A stretch of DNA of 64,000 nucleotides from Leptotrichia hongkongensis (lineage in GTDB: Bacteria > Fusobacteriota > Fusobacteriia > Fusobacteriales > Leptotrichiaceae). The stretch spans positions 1,736,001 to 1,800,000 of the forward strand of contig NZ_AP019846.1 of the NCBI RefSeq assembly GCF_007990635.1, written 5' to 3'. Each line of letters starts with the position of its first letter. Positions within the stretch are counted from its first letter, which is position 1. Made by a program: the position numbers and the translations under genes. The notes beneath the pieces were generated by a model. That model was given only the letters and a program-made list of their open reading frames with translations, was not told the origin of the DNA and did no database searches. Shown here piece after piece: positions 28,254 through 38,600 of this stretch.

Positions 28254-30035
28254 TTATTTAACTAGCATAACTGTAGGAACACTAGGCACTCTAAATCCTT
28301 CTGGATGTCCAGGTGTCGAATTTCCTAACCAGTCATATATAAACTTAATCTGATCATCATAATGTCTTATACATTTATGAGATTCTGGATAAGTTCCAAT
28401 TTTTTTAGCTGTTGCAGCTTTTCTTTGTTCTCTTGTATTTTTAGGTTCAAATAATGATGGAATACTGTGCATATAACCTCCACCACTAAATCTTACGGCA
28501 TTTTTTGCATCTCCTACAACTGCCTTGTTATCTGAACCTGTGTACTGCATTACAGGTTTAGAGTAAGCAATTAGGAAAGTTCCATAAGGTGTGGCAAATG
28601 AATTTCCAGCATCTTTTCCGGTAGTTACAAATGAAGAAGTTACTACATTCCAGTTATCTCCTGCTTTTTCTATAACCATTTCATTTTGACTTGCTCTGTC
28701 AACATAGATAAATCTTGTTATTTCGCCAGTAATTCCTGCATCTTTCAAATATCTTTTTGTAGAAGGTTTTAAATAATAAGTACCATTATCATAGGCATCT
28801 ATTTTTACTTTTACGTATTTATCATTTTCTTCTTCCACAATCATAATTGTTCTATCTGGAATATTTATATAATCCTTAAAACTTTTATCTGTATAACCAA
28901 ATTCACTTTGATTAGCACGATTTCCAAATTTATCTCTTTTACCTGATTCCCCTCCTCCAAGCGGAACATAATCATCTAAGACATATATTTTTTTATTGGC
29001 ACTAACTGCTTCTTTTATAAACTTATTTGTCTTCTCAACTTTTGCCATCATGTCATTCCAGTCAAATTCTCTTTTTTCAACAGCTGATTTTGGAATATAC
29101 CCAAGCTGATTGTCAAAAAATACTTCATACCATTCATCTGATTTATTTCCAGCATTAGTTTTAACAATTCCTGTTGTTCTGTATTTATGAGAATATGCTG
29201 CTGACTTTATGGCTTTAGCATTAGAATTTGGTTCTTTTCTTATGCTTGTCGCTGTTTTTACAAATACAAACTCATCCATTTCTCTTGGAGAGTGTTTATC
29301 ATATTGAAAATTGAATGTCAAATTTTTTGGTCTTTGACTATTAAATTCTTTAACATAAGAGTATTGCCCTCTCAATGAATTTGTATTTTTAGGTGTTTCT
29401 ACTGGTTCTTTTATTTCTTTTTCTTTAGGTTCATTTTCTTTTTTTTCAATTACAGAATTTTGAACCTTTTCCATATTAGACTGCTTTGAAGTTTCTACAG
29501 GCTTGGTATTTTCTATAGTTTTGTTATTTTTCTGATTTCCTTTAGAATTATCTTCATTTTTTTTTGGCGAAACTGGCTTTTTGTCCATTTCATTAGTTTT
29601 TATGTCTTTAGCTGGCTGCACTGTTTCTTGCTTCTTTTCTGGTTTTTGAGTCTGTGTTTTTTGCTTTTGTGCAGATGTAACTCCGCTTTTTTTTGGATAT
29701 TCTGCTATAAATCCTTTTATAAAAGTGTCAAATTTTGCTTCAAATTCAGATTTAGTTATTGTTTTTTCTACACTTTTTCCTTTTGCAAATTTAGCTTTTT
29801 CATTAAATACATAAGGAGTAAATTTTAAACGTACATTATTTCCTTCTACTGCATAATCTACATCTATTTTATCCTTAATGCCATCTCCATCTAAGTCAGG
29901 TTCCAGCGAAATCTGCTTCCATTCTAATTTTTTTGTTTCTTTTGGTGCTGAAAAAGTATTAGTTGATATTACAGAAAGTATTATCAATGCCACCATTGAA
30001 AATTTCATTTTTTGTAAATTTATTTTATTTATCAT
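28254..30035 (-). CDS. Secreted L,D-transpeptidase-like protein with SH3-like domain
   Basis: 593 residues. A signal peptide (1-30) ends near FSAPKE. A calcium-binding-like loop DLDGDGIKDK follows near 47-56. A low-complexity K/N/P/E-rich linker spans about 125-220, an SH3-like region about 250-320, and the YkuD-type catalytic domain is C-terminal (about 435-593) with GTFLIAY, YMHSIP and the cysteine motif ESHKCIRHYDDQ. The usual motif is SHGCIR; glycine is lysine here. It probably makes or edits peptidoglycan or lipoprotein cross-links in the periplasm. It is paralogous to the next gene upstream. Confidence 0.8.
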   Translation of the reverse strand: MINKINLQKMKFSMVALIILSVISTNTFSAPKETKKLEWKQISLEPDLDGDGIKDKIDVDYAVEGNNVRLKFTPYVFNEKAKFAKGKSVEKTITKSEFEAKFDTFIKGFIAEYPKKSGVTSAQKQKTQTQKPEKKQETVQPAKDIKTNEMDKKPVSPKKNEDNSKGNQKNNKTIENTKPVETSKQSNMEKVQNSVIEKKENEPKEKEIKEPVETPKNTNSLRGQYSYVKEFNSQRPKNLTFNFQYDKHSPREMDEFVFVKTATSIRKEPNSNAKAIKSAAYSHKYRTTGIVKTNAGNKSDEWYEVFFDNQLGYIPKSAVEKREFDWNDMMAKVEKTNKFIKEAVSANKKIYVLDDYVPLGGGESGKRDKFGNRANQSEFGYTDKSFKDYINIPDRTIMIVEEENDKYVKVKIDAYDNGTYYLKPSTKRYLKDAGITGEITRFIYVDRASQNEMVIEKAGDNWNVVTSSFVTTGKDAGNSFATPYGTFLIAYSKPVMQYTGSDNKAVVGDAKNAVRFSGGGYMHSIPSLFEPKNTREQRKAATAKKIGTYPESHKCIRHYDDQIKFIYDWLGNSTPGHPEGFRVPSVPTVMLVK

Positions 30036-30072
30036 AAATTTATTTCTCCTTATTATTTATTTTAAGGTTATC

Positions 30073-31719
30073 TTATAAAACTACTGCTATTACAGGTTCT
30101 TCAGGTATTGTATTATCTCTATCCTTGATTTTACTGTCTGCATTTATCCATCCAACAATAAATTCAATCTGATCATCAAAGTGTCTTACACATTTATGGG
30201 AATCTTTGTATGTTCCTATTTTATGAGCAGGTCCTGTATTCAATGTCGACCCTCTGAAATTAAGTCCTACAGGAATTCCATGCATATAACCTCCACCACT
30301 GAATCTTACTGCATATCTAGCACTTCCTCCGATAGTCAAGTCTGATCTTCCAGGAAGAGTTTTATCCCCTTCTCTTGCGTGTCTTGTAAATGTCATATAC
30401 GGTCTTGTGAAAGCTATTAAAAATGCTCCATGTGGTGTTTCATATGATCCCCATCCATCTTTTCCTGTTGTTACGTAAGAATATGTTACCACTTCATATT
30501 TTTCTGTTTCAGGATTTCTTTGGAAAAGTGCTTCAGTTTGGCTATGTGGGTCAATTGCAACAAATTTATTTACCTTACCTTTTATATTTTCTACTTGTTT
30601 ATATGTTTCTTCTTTTTTCTCAATGAAGTAAGGTCCACCATAAAATGGTGTTTCTATTTTTAACATATTATTTTCTTCACCAATTATTCTAAAAATTGTC
30701 TGATCAGGAATATTAATAATTTCTCCTTCTTTTTTAGAATTTGTATAACCTATGATACTTTGATTATTTTTATTTCCAAATTTGTCCTTTTCACTAGGTT
30801 TATCACGTGATAAAGGCTTGTATTCAGTAATAATATACAATTTTTCATTATCTTTAGTTGCTGTATCAATGAATTTATTTACAATCTCGATTTTTTTAAT
30901 CATTTTGTCCCAGTAAAAACCTCTTGGTGAAACAGTATCTTCATTACCCGCTATAAATCCTCTGACAGTTGTTGGATTTTCTGCAATAACCTTACCATCT
31001 TTGTCCTTATTAATTTTTTTACTTACATTAGTGCTAACTTTTTTTGTAAATTCCGTAAAGTACCATTTTGGACTGTTTGCAGTATCTGATACCATCTCAA
31101 ATAGTATTTCAGGTTTTTCACTAAATCCTAAATGTGTTACCGCATTTCCATTTGGTGCCTCCAGCAAGCTTGATCCCTTTTTTATAAATAAAAAATTATT
31201 TGTATTTTCTGGCGCATGATTATTAAATTTTATTTTATCAAAAACTATATCTTTGTTCTTGTTATCCCCATAAATTGTAATATATCTAGTTTCATTAGGC
31301 TGAATATTTTTAGAGTATTCAGGGTAATATTCCTTAACCTTGTCAAACATTTTTTGCATTGTTTGAAATTCTAAAATATCAAACTTTTTATCAAAAGATA
31401 TTTGATAAGTTAAAATTTCTTTTCCACCTTGATTTGTGTAAATTGAAACAACAGCTCCTACCAAATTATCTACTATATTATAAGTTACAACAACTTTCTC
31501 ATTGATTCCATCACTATTAAAGTCATAATCAAATACGTCTTTTTCCTGACCTTTTACTGTGATATTTTCAGAATATTCCTTTGGCATATTTAATGGTTCT
31601 GCACTCATATTGAATCCTATAACTGTGTTAATTAATGCCAATACTCCTATTTCCACTTTTTTTAATTTTTTTATTTTTTCTTTTCCTGCTTCAATAATAC
31701 TATCTATTTTTTTTGTCAC
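30073..31719 (-). CDS. Secreted L,D-transpeptidase-like protein, paralogue
   Basis: 548 residues read from GTG 31719 with AGGAGGGG upstream. An N-terminal hydrophobic segment (VEIGVLALINTVIGFNMSAE) follows a basic coiled start, so it may be an uncleaved anchor. A DYDFNSDGINEK loop resembles the calcium site of the paralogue. The C-terminal YkuD-type domain has GAFLIAFTRP, YMHGIP and DSHKCVRHFDDQ, again with lysine for the usual glycine. It lacks the long K/P linker of its neighbour. The two genes share one terminator at 28200. Confidence 0.8.
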   Translation of the reverse strand: MTKKIDSIIEAGKEKIKKLKKVEIGVLALINTVIGFNMSAEPLNMPKEYSENITVKGQEKDVFDYDFNSDGINEKVVVTYNIVDNLVGAVVSIYTNQGGKEILTYQISFDKKFDILEFQTMQKMFDKVKEYYPEYSKNIQPNETRYITIYGDNKNKDIVFDKIKFNNHAPENTNNFLFIKKGSSLLEAPNGNAVTHLGFSEKPEILFEMVSDTANSPKWYFTEFTKKVSTNVSKKINKDKDGKVIAENPTTVRGFIAGNEDTVSPRGFYWDKMIKKIEIVNKFIDTATKDNEKLYIITEYKPLSRDKPSEKDKFGNKNNQSIIGYTNSKKEGEIINIPDQTIFRIIGEENNMLKIETPFYGGPYFIEKKEETYKQVENIKGKVNKFVAIDPHSQTEALFQRNPETEKYEVVTYSYVTTGKDGWGSYETPHGAFLIAFTRPYMTFTRHAREGDKTLPGRSDLTIGGSARYAVRFSGGGYMHGIPVGLNFRGSTLNTGPAHKIGTYKDSHKCVRHFDDQIEFIVGWINADSKIKDRDNTIPEEPVIAVVL

Positions 31720-31857
31720 AAGCTCCCCTCCTACAGCTATTCTTTCTACAACATTTCCACTTATCAGTCAAAAAGCTATTCACTTTTTTCATTTTTATAT
31801 CTCTCCATCCTTTTTTCAATTTTTTTATTCAAGTAGAAAATTTTGTTTTTCCTGTAT

Positions 31858-31887
31858 ATTATACCACAATAACCTCAAAAAAGTAAA
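31858..31887 (-). promoter_or_regulatory. Promoter of the L,D-transpeptidase pair
   Basis: On the minus strand TTTACT (31882-31887), 18 bases, then extended -10 TGGTATAAT with TATAAT at 31858-31863. It lies about 140 bases before GTG 31719. Confidence 0.55.
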
Positions 31888-31902
31888 ACATAAAATCAAA
31901 TT

Positions 31903-33123
31903 CTATTTACAAAATTTTGGAAATTCCACTTTTAGCACTTCATAAAGTCTTTCCAGCATTTTCTCCAAATATTTAGTTGGCACAGCTAGATTTACTCTCT
32001 CAAATCCATCTCCAGCCTTTCCAAATGTATATCCCTCACTAAAAAATATTTTTGATTTTTTATTCATAAATTCCTTGAGTTCTGTATTTTTAAGCCCTAA
32101 TGCCCGAAAATCTAGCCATTGTAAATAAGTTCCTTGAATTAGCGGTGCCTTCAAATCTACAAATCTTTCTTTAAAAAATTTATTTACCAATTTCTGATTT
32201 TTATCAATTAACAGTAAAAATTCATCTAACCATTCTTCTGACTCTGTATAAGCCAGTTCACATGCTTTATATGCTAATGTTGAAAAAACATGCATTGACA
32301 TTTTTTCTATTTCAGCCTTGAATTTTTTACGTAATTTCTCATTTTTGATAATTATATTTGAGATTCCTGCTCCAGCTAGATTAAAACTCTTTGTAGGGGC
32401 GGTACACGTTATTGTAATTTCAGCAAGTTCCTCTGATAAAGTCTGAAAGACTGTATGCTTATGACCAGCCATGACAATATCAGAATGAATCTCATCAGAA
32501 ATCACAATCAAATCATTCTCAACTGCAATTTTTCCAATTTTTTCCAAATCTTCCCTGCTCCACACAATCCCAAGCGGATTATGAGGACTGCACAAAAGCA
32601 ATATTTTATTATTTTTATCTTTTGCAAACTCTTCAAATTTTTCAAAATCAATAGAATACTTGACTTCACCATTCTCGTTTTTACTCTCAACTAATCCACA
32701 ATCCACCAATTTTCTATTATTTGAAGTAATCGAACTATAAAACGGAAAATAAACAGGAGTAAACGTAATCACGCCTTCATTTTCCTTCGCAAAAGCCTTA
32801 ATCGCAACATATATAGCTGAAACCACGCCAGGAGTACACAAAATCCAGTCTTTTTCTACCTTAAAACCGTACCTTCTCTCCATCCAGCCTATAACAGCCT
32901 CATAATATTTCGGATAAGTTCCCGAATACCCCAAAACCGCTTCATCAATATATTTTTTCATTCCTTCCGTTATCTCAGGAGCAATCTTTAATTCCATATC
33001 CGCCACAGAAAATGGAACAATACCGTCTTCCAGCTCTGGAAGCACTTCATACATCTGCTCCCATTTGTACGAGCCTTGCCCTTTTCTGCTTAAGATTGTT
33101 TCAAAATCATATTTTTTTGACAT
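31903..33123 (-). CDS. MalY/PatB-type PLP-dependent C-S lyase
   Basis: 406 residues, fold-type I aminotransferase family. Visible marks: FSVADMELKIAPEI near the N-terminus as in MalY/PatB, LLCSPHNPLGIVW for substrate/PLP binding, the DEIHSDI aspartate, and the PLP lysine in TAPTKSFNLAG. These enzymes cleave cystathionine or cysteine conjugates, giving thiol, ammonia and pyruvate; PatB-like ones release hydrogen sulfide. ATG 33123 follows GGAGG by seven bases, so the longer frame to 33156 is not used. Confidence 0.88.
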   Translation of the reverse strand: MSKKYDFETILSRKGQGSYKWEQMYEVLPELEDGIVPFSVADMELKIAPEITEGMKKYIDEAVLGYSGTYPKYYEAVIGWMERRYGFKVEKDWILCTPGVVSAIYVAIKAFAKENEGVITFTPVYFPFYSSITSNNRKLVDCGLVESKNENGEVKYSIDFEKFEEFAKDKNNKILLLCSPHNPLGIVWSREDLEKIGKIAVENDLIVISDEIHSDIVMAGHKHTVFQTLSEELAEITITCTAPTKSFNLAGAGISNIIIKNEKLRKKFKAEIEKMSMHVFSTLAYKACELAYTESEEWLDEFLLLIDKNQKLVNKFFKERFVDLKAPLIQGTYLQWLDFRALGLKNTELKEFMNKKSKIFFSEGYTFGKAGDGFERVNLAVPTKYLEKMLERLYEVLKVEFPKFCK

Positions 33124-33148
33124 TTTTTTACCTCCATTCAAATTCTCT

Positions 33149-33643
33149 CTACTCATGCTCCTTACAGCTCATTTCCTCAACCACAAGTTTAAACACACAA
33201 ACTGCCTTAAGCATTTGCTCGTCAAACTCCCATTCTGTTTTTCCAGTATTATTTTTCATCAGTTTCAGCAACGCCTTCATTTTTTCTTGTGAATCTTCAA
33301 TAATCTCAACTTTCCCATTTCCAATTACACTTTGAAATCTGGCGGTATAATTGCAAGCTTTATCGCCTTTTGTGTAAATTTTGTGATTTGTGTCAAGTTC
33401 AAATCCTACGTAGTTATTTTGTTTTATTATATCAAGTTTTCTCCCTGTTCTTGCACCGTGAAAATAAAATGTATAATTTTCATTTTCTTCGGTAAAGCCA
33501 AAATTTAGTGGGACGATGTAGACTTTTCCGTTATCGTTTAAGCCAAGACGGCAACAGTCACAGGCTTTTATAATTTCTTTTATTTTTTCGTTGTCTGTAA
33601 TTTCTCTGTCCCGTCTTCGCATTTTTACTTTTGTATTTTCCAC
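33149..33643 (-). CDS. NimA-like pyridoxamine-phosphate-oxidase-fold protein
   Basis: 164 residues with the split-barrel flavin fold: MRRRDREITDNEKIKEIIKA, CRLGLNDNGKVYIVPLNFGF, YFHGARTGRKLDII and ARFQSVIGNGKVEII, as in NimA-type 5-nitroimidazole reductase relatives. Substrate unknown; resistance to nitroimidazoles cannot be claimed from this. It is read from GTG 33643 with AAGGG about 12 bases upstream; ATG 33622 is an alternative. It lies 25 bases upstream of the MalY-type gene. Confidence 0.8.
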   Translation of the reverse strand: MENTKVKMRRRDREITDNEKIKEIIKACDCCRLGLNDNGKVYIVPLNFGFTEENENYTFYFHGARTGRKLDIIKQNNYVGFELDTNHKIYTKGDKACNYTARFQSVIGNGKVEIIEDSQEKMKALLKLMKNNTGKTEWEFDEQMLKAVCVFKLVVEEMSCKEHE

Positions 33644-33682
33644 TTTTATGTTTTTCCCTTCTATTATTTCTGTATATTAAAT

Positions 33683-35353
33683 TTAAAATAATCCTGAAAT
33701 TATCCCATTTTCATCAATATCAATTAACTCTGCTGCTGGCTTTCTAGGTAACCCCGGCATATCTATTATTTCTCCAGCCATTGCTACCAAGAATCCTGCT
33801 CCAGCTGATAATCTTACTTCGTTGATTGTAATTGTGAAGCCTGTTGGTCTCCCTAGCAGATCTGGATTATCTGATAATGATTTTTGTGTTTTTGAGATAC
33901 ATATTGGCAATTTATCGTAGCCGTTTTCTACGTATTTTTTGATATTGTTAAGTGCTTTTGGTGCGAAGTTCACTCCATCCGCTCCATAAATTTCTTTTGC
34001 AATTTTTTCTATTTTTTCCTGAATTGACAAGTTCAAATCATAGAGTGGAGTGTATTTTTTATCTGATTTTTCATTCTTTTCAATGGCGTTCATAACTTTT
34101 TCCACAAGCTCTTTTCCACCTTCTCCACCTTTTTCCCAGATTTCGCAGTTGGCAACTTCCACGTCCATTTTTGCGCAGAAGTCTTTTATCACTTGAATTT
34201 CAGCATCAGTATCAGTTATAAATTTGTTAATTGCCACAACAACTGGCAAATTGTACTTTTGCATGCTTTCAATATGTTTTTCAAGATTTACAAGCCCCTT
34301 TGTCAATGTTTCGATATTTTCCGACTTCAAGTCCTTATCTCCGCCGTGATGCTTCAACGCACGAACTGTCGCAACGATTACAATAACATTTGGCTCCAAT
34401 TTCCCAAGCCTAGCTTTTATATCCAAAAATTTCTCAGCCCCCAAATCAGCCGCAAATCCAGCTTCCGTAACCACATAATCAGACAATTTCAATGCCATTT
34501 TTGTAGCCAGCAACGAATTACATCCATGTGCAATATTCGCAAAAGGTCCACCATGAATAAATACAGGTGTATTTTCCAAAGTCTGTACCAAGTTAGGCTT
34601 TATCGCATCTTTTAGTAATGCTGCTACTGCCCCTTGAATATTAAGCTGCTTAACTTTAAGCATTTCCCCTTTTCTGTTGTATGCAAAAACTATTTCCCCA
34701 ATTCTTTCCTTCAAGTCAGTAATAGAGTCAGCAAGACAGAAAATCGCCATAATTTCTGAAGCAACCGTTATTTGAAATGAATTTTCACGAGGTACCCCAT
34801 TCACTTTTGGTCCAAGCCCAACGACAATGCTTCTCAAATTTCTGTCATTCATATCAAGCACACGTTTAAAAGTAATATTATTCACATCAATATCAAGTTC
34901 ATTTCCAAAATGTATATGATTGTCAATGCACGCAGAAATCAAGTTATGTGCAGCCGAAATTGCGTGAATATCCCCTGTAAAATGTAAATTTATCTCTTCC
35001 ATAGGTACCACTTGCGACATTCCACCGCCAGCAGCTCCACCTTTCATCCCAAACACAGGTCCCAAGGACGGCTCTCTAAGTGCCGCAATCGACTTATATC
35101 CAAACTTGTTCAACGCCTGAGTCAATCCAACAGTAACAGTAGACTTCCCTTCCCCTGGAGGCGTAGGAGTAACAGCCGTCATCAAAATCAATTTCCCATC
35201 TTTTTTCCCTGCATTTTTCTTCAATACTTCCAAACTAACCTTAGCCTTATACTTCCCATACGGCTCAAAATCATCCTCTGTAAGTCCAATACTTTCTGCA
35301 ATCTCACTAATTTTTTTCAATTTCGCATTTTGAGCAATTTCAATATCCGTCAT
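33683..35353 (-). CDS. fhs: Formate-tetrahydrofolate ligase
   Basis: 556 residues, the usual length. It makes 10-formyl-THF from formate, THF and ATP, feeding purine synthesis and initiator-tRNA formylation. The P-loop appears as [16 protein letters not shown] near residues 63-78. Family segments [20 protein letters not shown] and [14 protein letters not shown] are well kept, and the C-terminus holds [16 protein letters not shown] lies eight bases before ATG 35353. Confidence 0.96.
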   Translation of the reverse strand: MTDIEIAQNAKLKKISEIAESIGLTEDDFEPYGKYKAKVSLEVLKKNAGKKDGKLILMTAVTPTPPGEGKSTVTVGLTQALNKFGYKSIAALREPSLGPVFGMKGGAAGGGMSQVVPMEEINLHFTGDIHAISAAHNLISACIDNHIHFGNELDIDVNNITFKRVLDMNDRNLRSIVVGLGPKVNGVPRENSFQITVASEIMAIFCLADSITDLKERIGEIVFAYNRKGEMLKVKQLNIQGAVAALLKDAIKPNLVQTLENTPVFIHGGPFANIAHGCNSLLATKMALKLSDYVVTEAGFAADLGAEKFLDIKARLGKLEPNVIVIVATVRALKHHGGDKDLKSENIETLTKGLVNLEKHIESMQKYNLPVVVAINKFITDTDAEIQVIKDFCAKMDVEVANCEIWEKGGEGGKELVEKVMNAIEKNEKSDKKYTPLYDLNLSIQEKIEKIAKEIYGADGVNFAPKALNNIKKYVENGYDKLPICISKTQKSLSDNPDLLGRPTGFTITINEVRLSAGAGFLVAMAGEIIDMPGLPRKPAAELIDIDENGIISGLF

Positions 35354-35391
35354 CCTAACATCCTCCTGTATTTTTTATTATTTATATAAAA

Positions 35392-35428
35392 ATCGAAAAA
35401 GTCATGTTAATTAAAAGACTTTTCCGAT
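35392..35428 (-). terminator. Terminator between polC and fhs
   Basis: On the minus strand ATCGGAAAAGTC (35417-35428) pairs with GACTTTTTCGAT (35392-35403) with one G-T pair, followed by TTTTATATAAAT. The gap 35429-35620 holds nothing else that I can name. Confidence 0.65.
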
Positions 35429-35620
35429 ATTCATTTACAATTTGTTCATTTTTTATAACTTTTTCTTTAGAAATTCATATTAGTTCTTAACTTCTACAAG
35501 TGAAACTATTTTTCTAAACCAATTTACAATTCTAAATAACATCATCTTCTCGTAAATACATCATATTATATCTTTTTATAATTGTCAATATTGAAAACAG
35601 AGATAATTTTGTATTATTTT

Positions 35621-38600
35621 CTAAAATAATGTCTGCTGATTTGTTGCTGACAGATCCTTTAAGCATCCATATTCTTTCATCAGTTCCACAATCGTTTTAT
35701 TCAATTTTGTACGTTTTACTAAATCCTCGATTGATAAAAAGTCAACTTTTCGTTCTGAAACGATATTTTCAGCAACAGCTTCTCCCAGTCCATCCATTGC
35801 GATTAATGGCATTCTGATTTTGCCGTCCTGTATTGTGAAAAGTTTTGCTTCTGATTTATAGATGTCAATTTGTTCCAGTTCGATTTTACGGTAGTGCATT
35901 TCAATCAAAATTTCGTATAGAAATAATTCCTGCTTTTCTTTAGCGTTTAAGTTTCCTTTTCTGTCCATTTCCATTTTCGCACGTTTCAATTCTTCTACTG
36001 GTCTGAACATTGTTGTCATTTTAAAATCTCCAACTTTTCTATTTAGGAAAGCTGTGTAAAATTCTATTGGATAATGCACTTTAAAATAAGCAATTCTTAC
36101 TGCCATCATTACGTAAGCCACCGCATGCCCTTTTGGGAACATATATTTTATTTTTTCGCATGAATCAATATACCATTGCTCCACACCATGTTCTTTCATC
36201 GTTTTAGAATATTCCTGCCACTTTTCACGATTTTTCGTAGGCTGTCCTTTTCTGACAAATTCCATTATGGAAAAGGCTAATGATTTATCCAGTCCATCAT
36301 CAATCAGCTTATTCATAATGTCATCTCGCACCGTGATAATTTGACTCAAGGTTGCAATTCCACTTCTTACGTAGTCCTGTGCATTATTCAGCCAAACGTC
36401 TGTTCCGTGTGAAAGGCCAGAAATTCTGACTAATTCAGCAAAAGTTTTTGGACGTGTGTCAACTAGCATCTGTTTTACGAAAGATGTACCAAATTCAGGT
36501 ATTCCTGATGTACCTGTCGGAGAGCCGATTTCATCTGGAGTTACACCAAGTGCTTCTGTCCCGCTGAATAAACTCATTACTTCCTTATCATCAAGCGGAA
36601 TCGTATAAATATCAACATCTGTCAAATCCTGTAAAATTCTAAGTGTTGTCGGATCGTCGTGTCCCAGTATATCTAGTTTTACAAGCTGTTCGTCCATTAC
36701 GTGATAATCAAAATGGGTTGTCTTGGAAGTTGATTTCATATCATTTGCTGGACGCTGAATTGGGCAGAAATCGTAAATTGACTTGTCCTTTGGAACGACT
36801 ATCATTCCACCGGGATGCTGTCCAGTTGTTTTTCTAGCCCCTTCACAGCCTTTTGCAATTCTCATAACTTCTGCTTTTCTTTCCCTTATTTCAGGCGTTC
36901 CTTCCACTTCTTCAAGATACTTTTTCACATACCCGAAAGCATTCTTTTCGGCAAGCGTAGAAATCGTTCCAGCACGAAAGACATTATCGCTTCCAAACAG
37001 CTCTTCCGTATATTTATGAATCTCTCCTTGATATTCCCCAGAAAAGTTCAAGTCAATATCTGGCACCTTATCTCCATTAAATCCCATAAACACTTCAAAT
37101 GGGATAGCGTGTCCATCCTTTATATATTTTGTACCACATTCTGGACAATTTTTGTCAGGATAGTCAACTCCACTTCCTTCCTCGTTCATAAATTCCGTAT
37201 GCTTACATTTCGGACATCTGTAGTGCGGATAAAGTCCGTTCACTTCCGTAATTCCCATAAGATAGGCAACTATTGAAGATCCAACCGAACCACGTGAACC
37301 TACAAGATAACCTGCATCTACCGATTTATGCACAAGTTTCTGTGCAATCAGATAAAGCACTGCAAATCCATTTTGAATAATCGAATTAAGCTCCTTTTCC
37401 ACTCTTTCCTTCAAGCTTTCATCAATATTTTCCCCATAAAGCTCCTCAAGTTTCTTATAAGTCATTTCCCTTACTTCATCTTCTGCCCCATCAATTTTTG
37501 GCGGATAGAATCCAGTTGGAATTGGACGCACCTGCTCTATCATATCATTGATTTTATGAGTATTTTCCACAACGACTTCCTGAGCCGCTTCTTCTCCCAG
37601 ATAATCAAATGCTTCCAACATTTCTTCGGTAGTTTTAAAATACAATTTTCTATCAAAAAACTCATATCCTCTCACTCCTTCCGAAGTTTCAGTTTTCCAC
37701 ATCGTTCCACTTCCCAAAAGAAGAACATTCCTGTTAATTGCTTCACGCTCTTCAAGATAATGGGTATCTCCTGTCGCAACTACAATTTTATTCTGACTTT
37801 TTCCAAGTTCGTAAAAATACTTGTTCATTTCCTTTATTATATCGTAACTTTCAATTTCCTTGCTTGTTCTTTCCACCATGTCAGCATAGTTTGTATGTGG
37901 ATGAATCTCAATATAATCATAAAATCTCGCTTTTTCCTCAATGTCATCTTTTTCTGCCCCACGTAAATAAAGATTTACAAGTTCTCCCTTATTTCTTTCA
38001 GAAGCCGAAGCAGAACTTGCAATTAACAGATTTTCCCTCATGCTGTTTAACAAAGTTTTTGGTATTCTAGGCCTTCTCATTCCAAAAAATTCTATGTTGG
38101 AACGTGATACAAGCTCGTACAGGTCACGAAGCCCAGCCTGATTTTTTACCAGAATCATCGTGTTCAATGTTTCAGAATTTTGAATATTCGGCTGTAAATC
38201 TGTATTAATCTCAATCAATTTCAAAATCCCTTTACTTAAAATCATATTTAAAAATTTCTGAAAAACTTCCGCAGTAGCCTTTGCATCATCAACAGCCCTA
38301 TGGTGTGTTTCAAGCGTAATCCCAAAATATTTCACCAAATTAGCAAGACCATATCCTCTCGAATCAGGAAGCAATGTCCTAGCCAAAGGTAACGTATCAA
38401 TTACGCTTGGAGAATACTCAAGTCCTTGCTCAATAGTTTTTTGCTTGATAAATCCCACGTCAAATTTCGCATTGTGGGCAACTACCGTTGTATCGGTACA
38501 AAATTCTAGAAATCTTGGAAGTACTGTTTCTATTTTTTCAGCATTTGCAACCATTTCATCAGTAATTGTTGTAAGTTCTGTTATCTTTGGCGGAATTGGA

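Noticed and set aside
32455-32694. Plus-strand and other-frame ORFs within the MalY-type gene
   Set aside because: They lie wholly inside a well-conserved gene and lack start signals.
36643-38070. Several long plus-strand frames opposite polC (for example 37328-37966)
   Set aside because: They mirror conserved polymerase sequence. Composition is typical of antisense frames and no ribosome sites are present.
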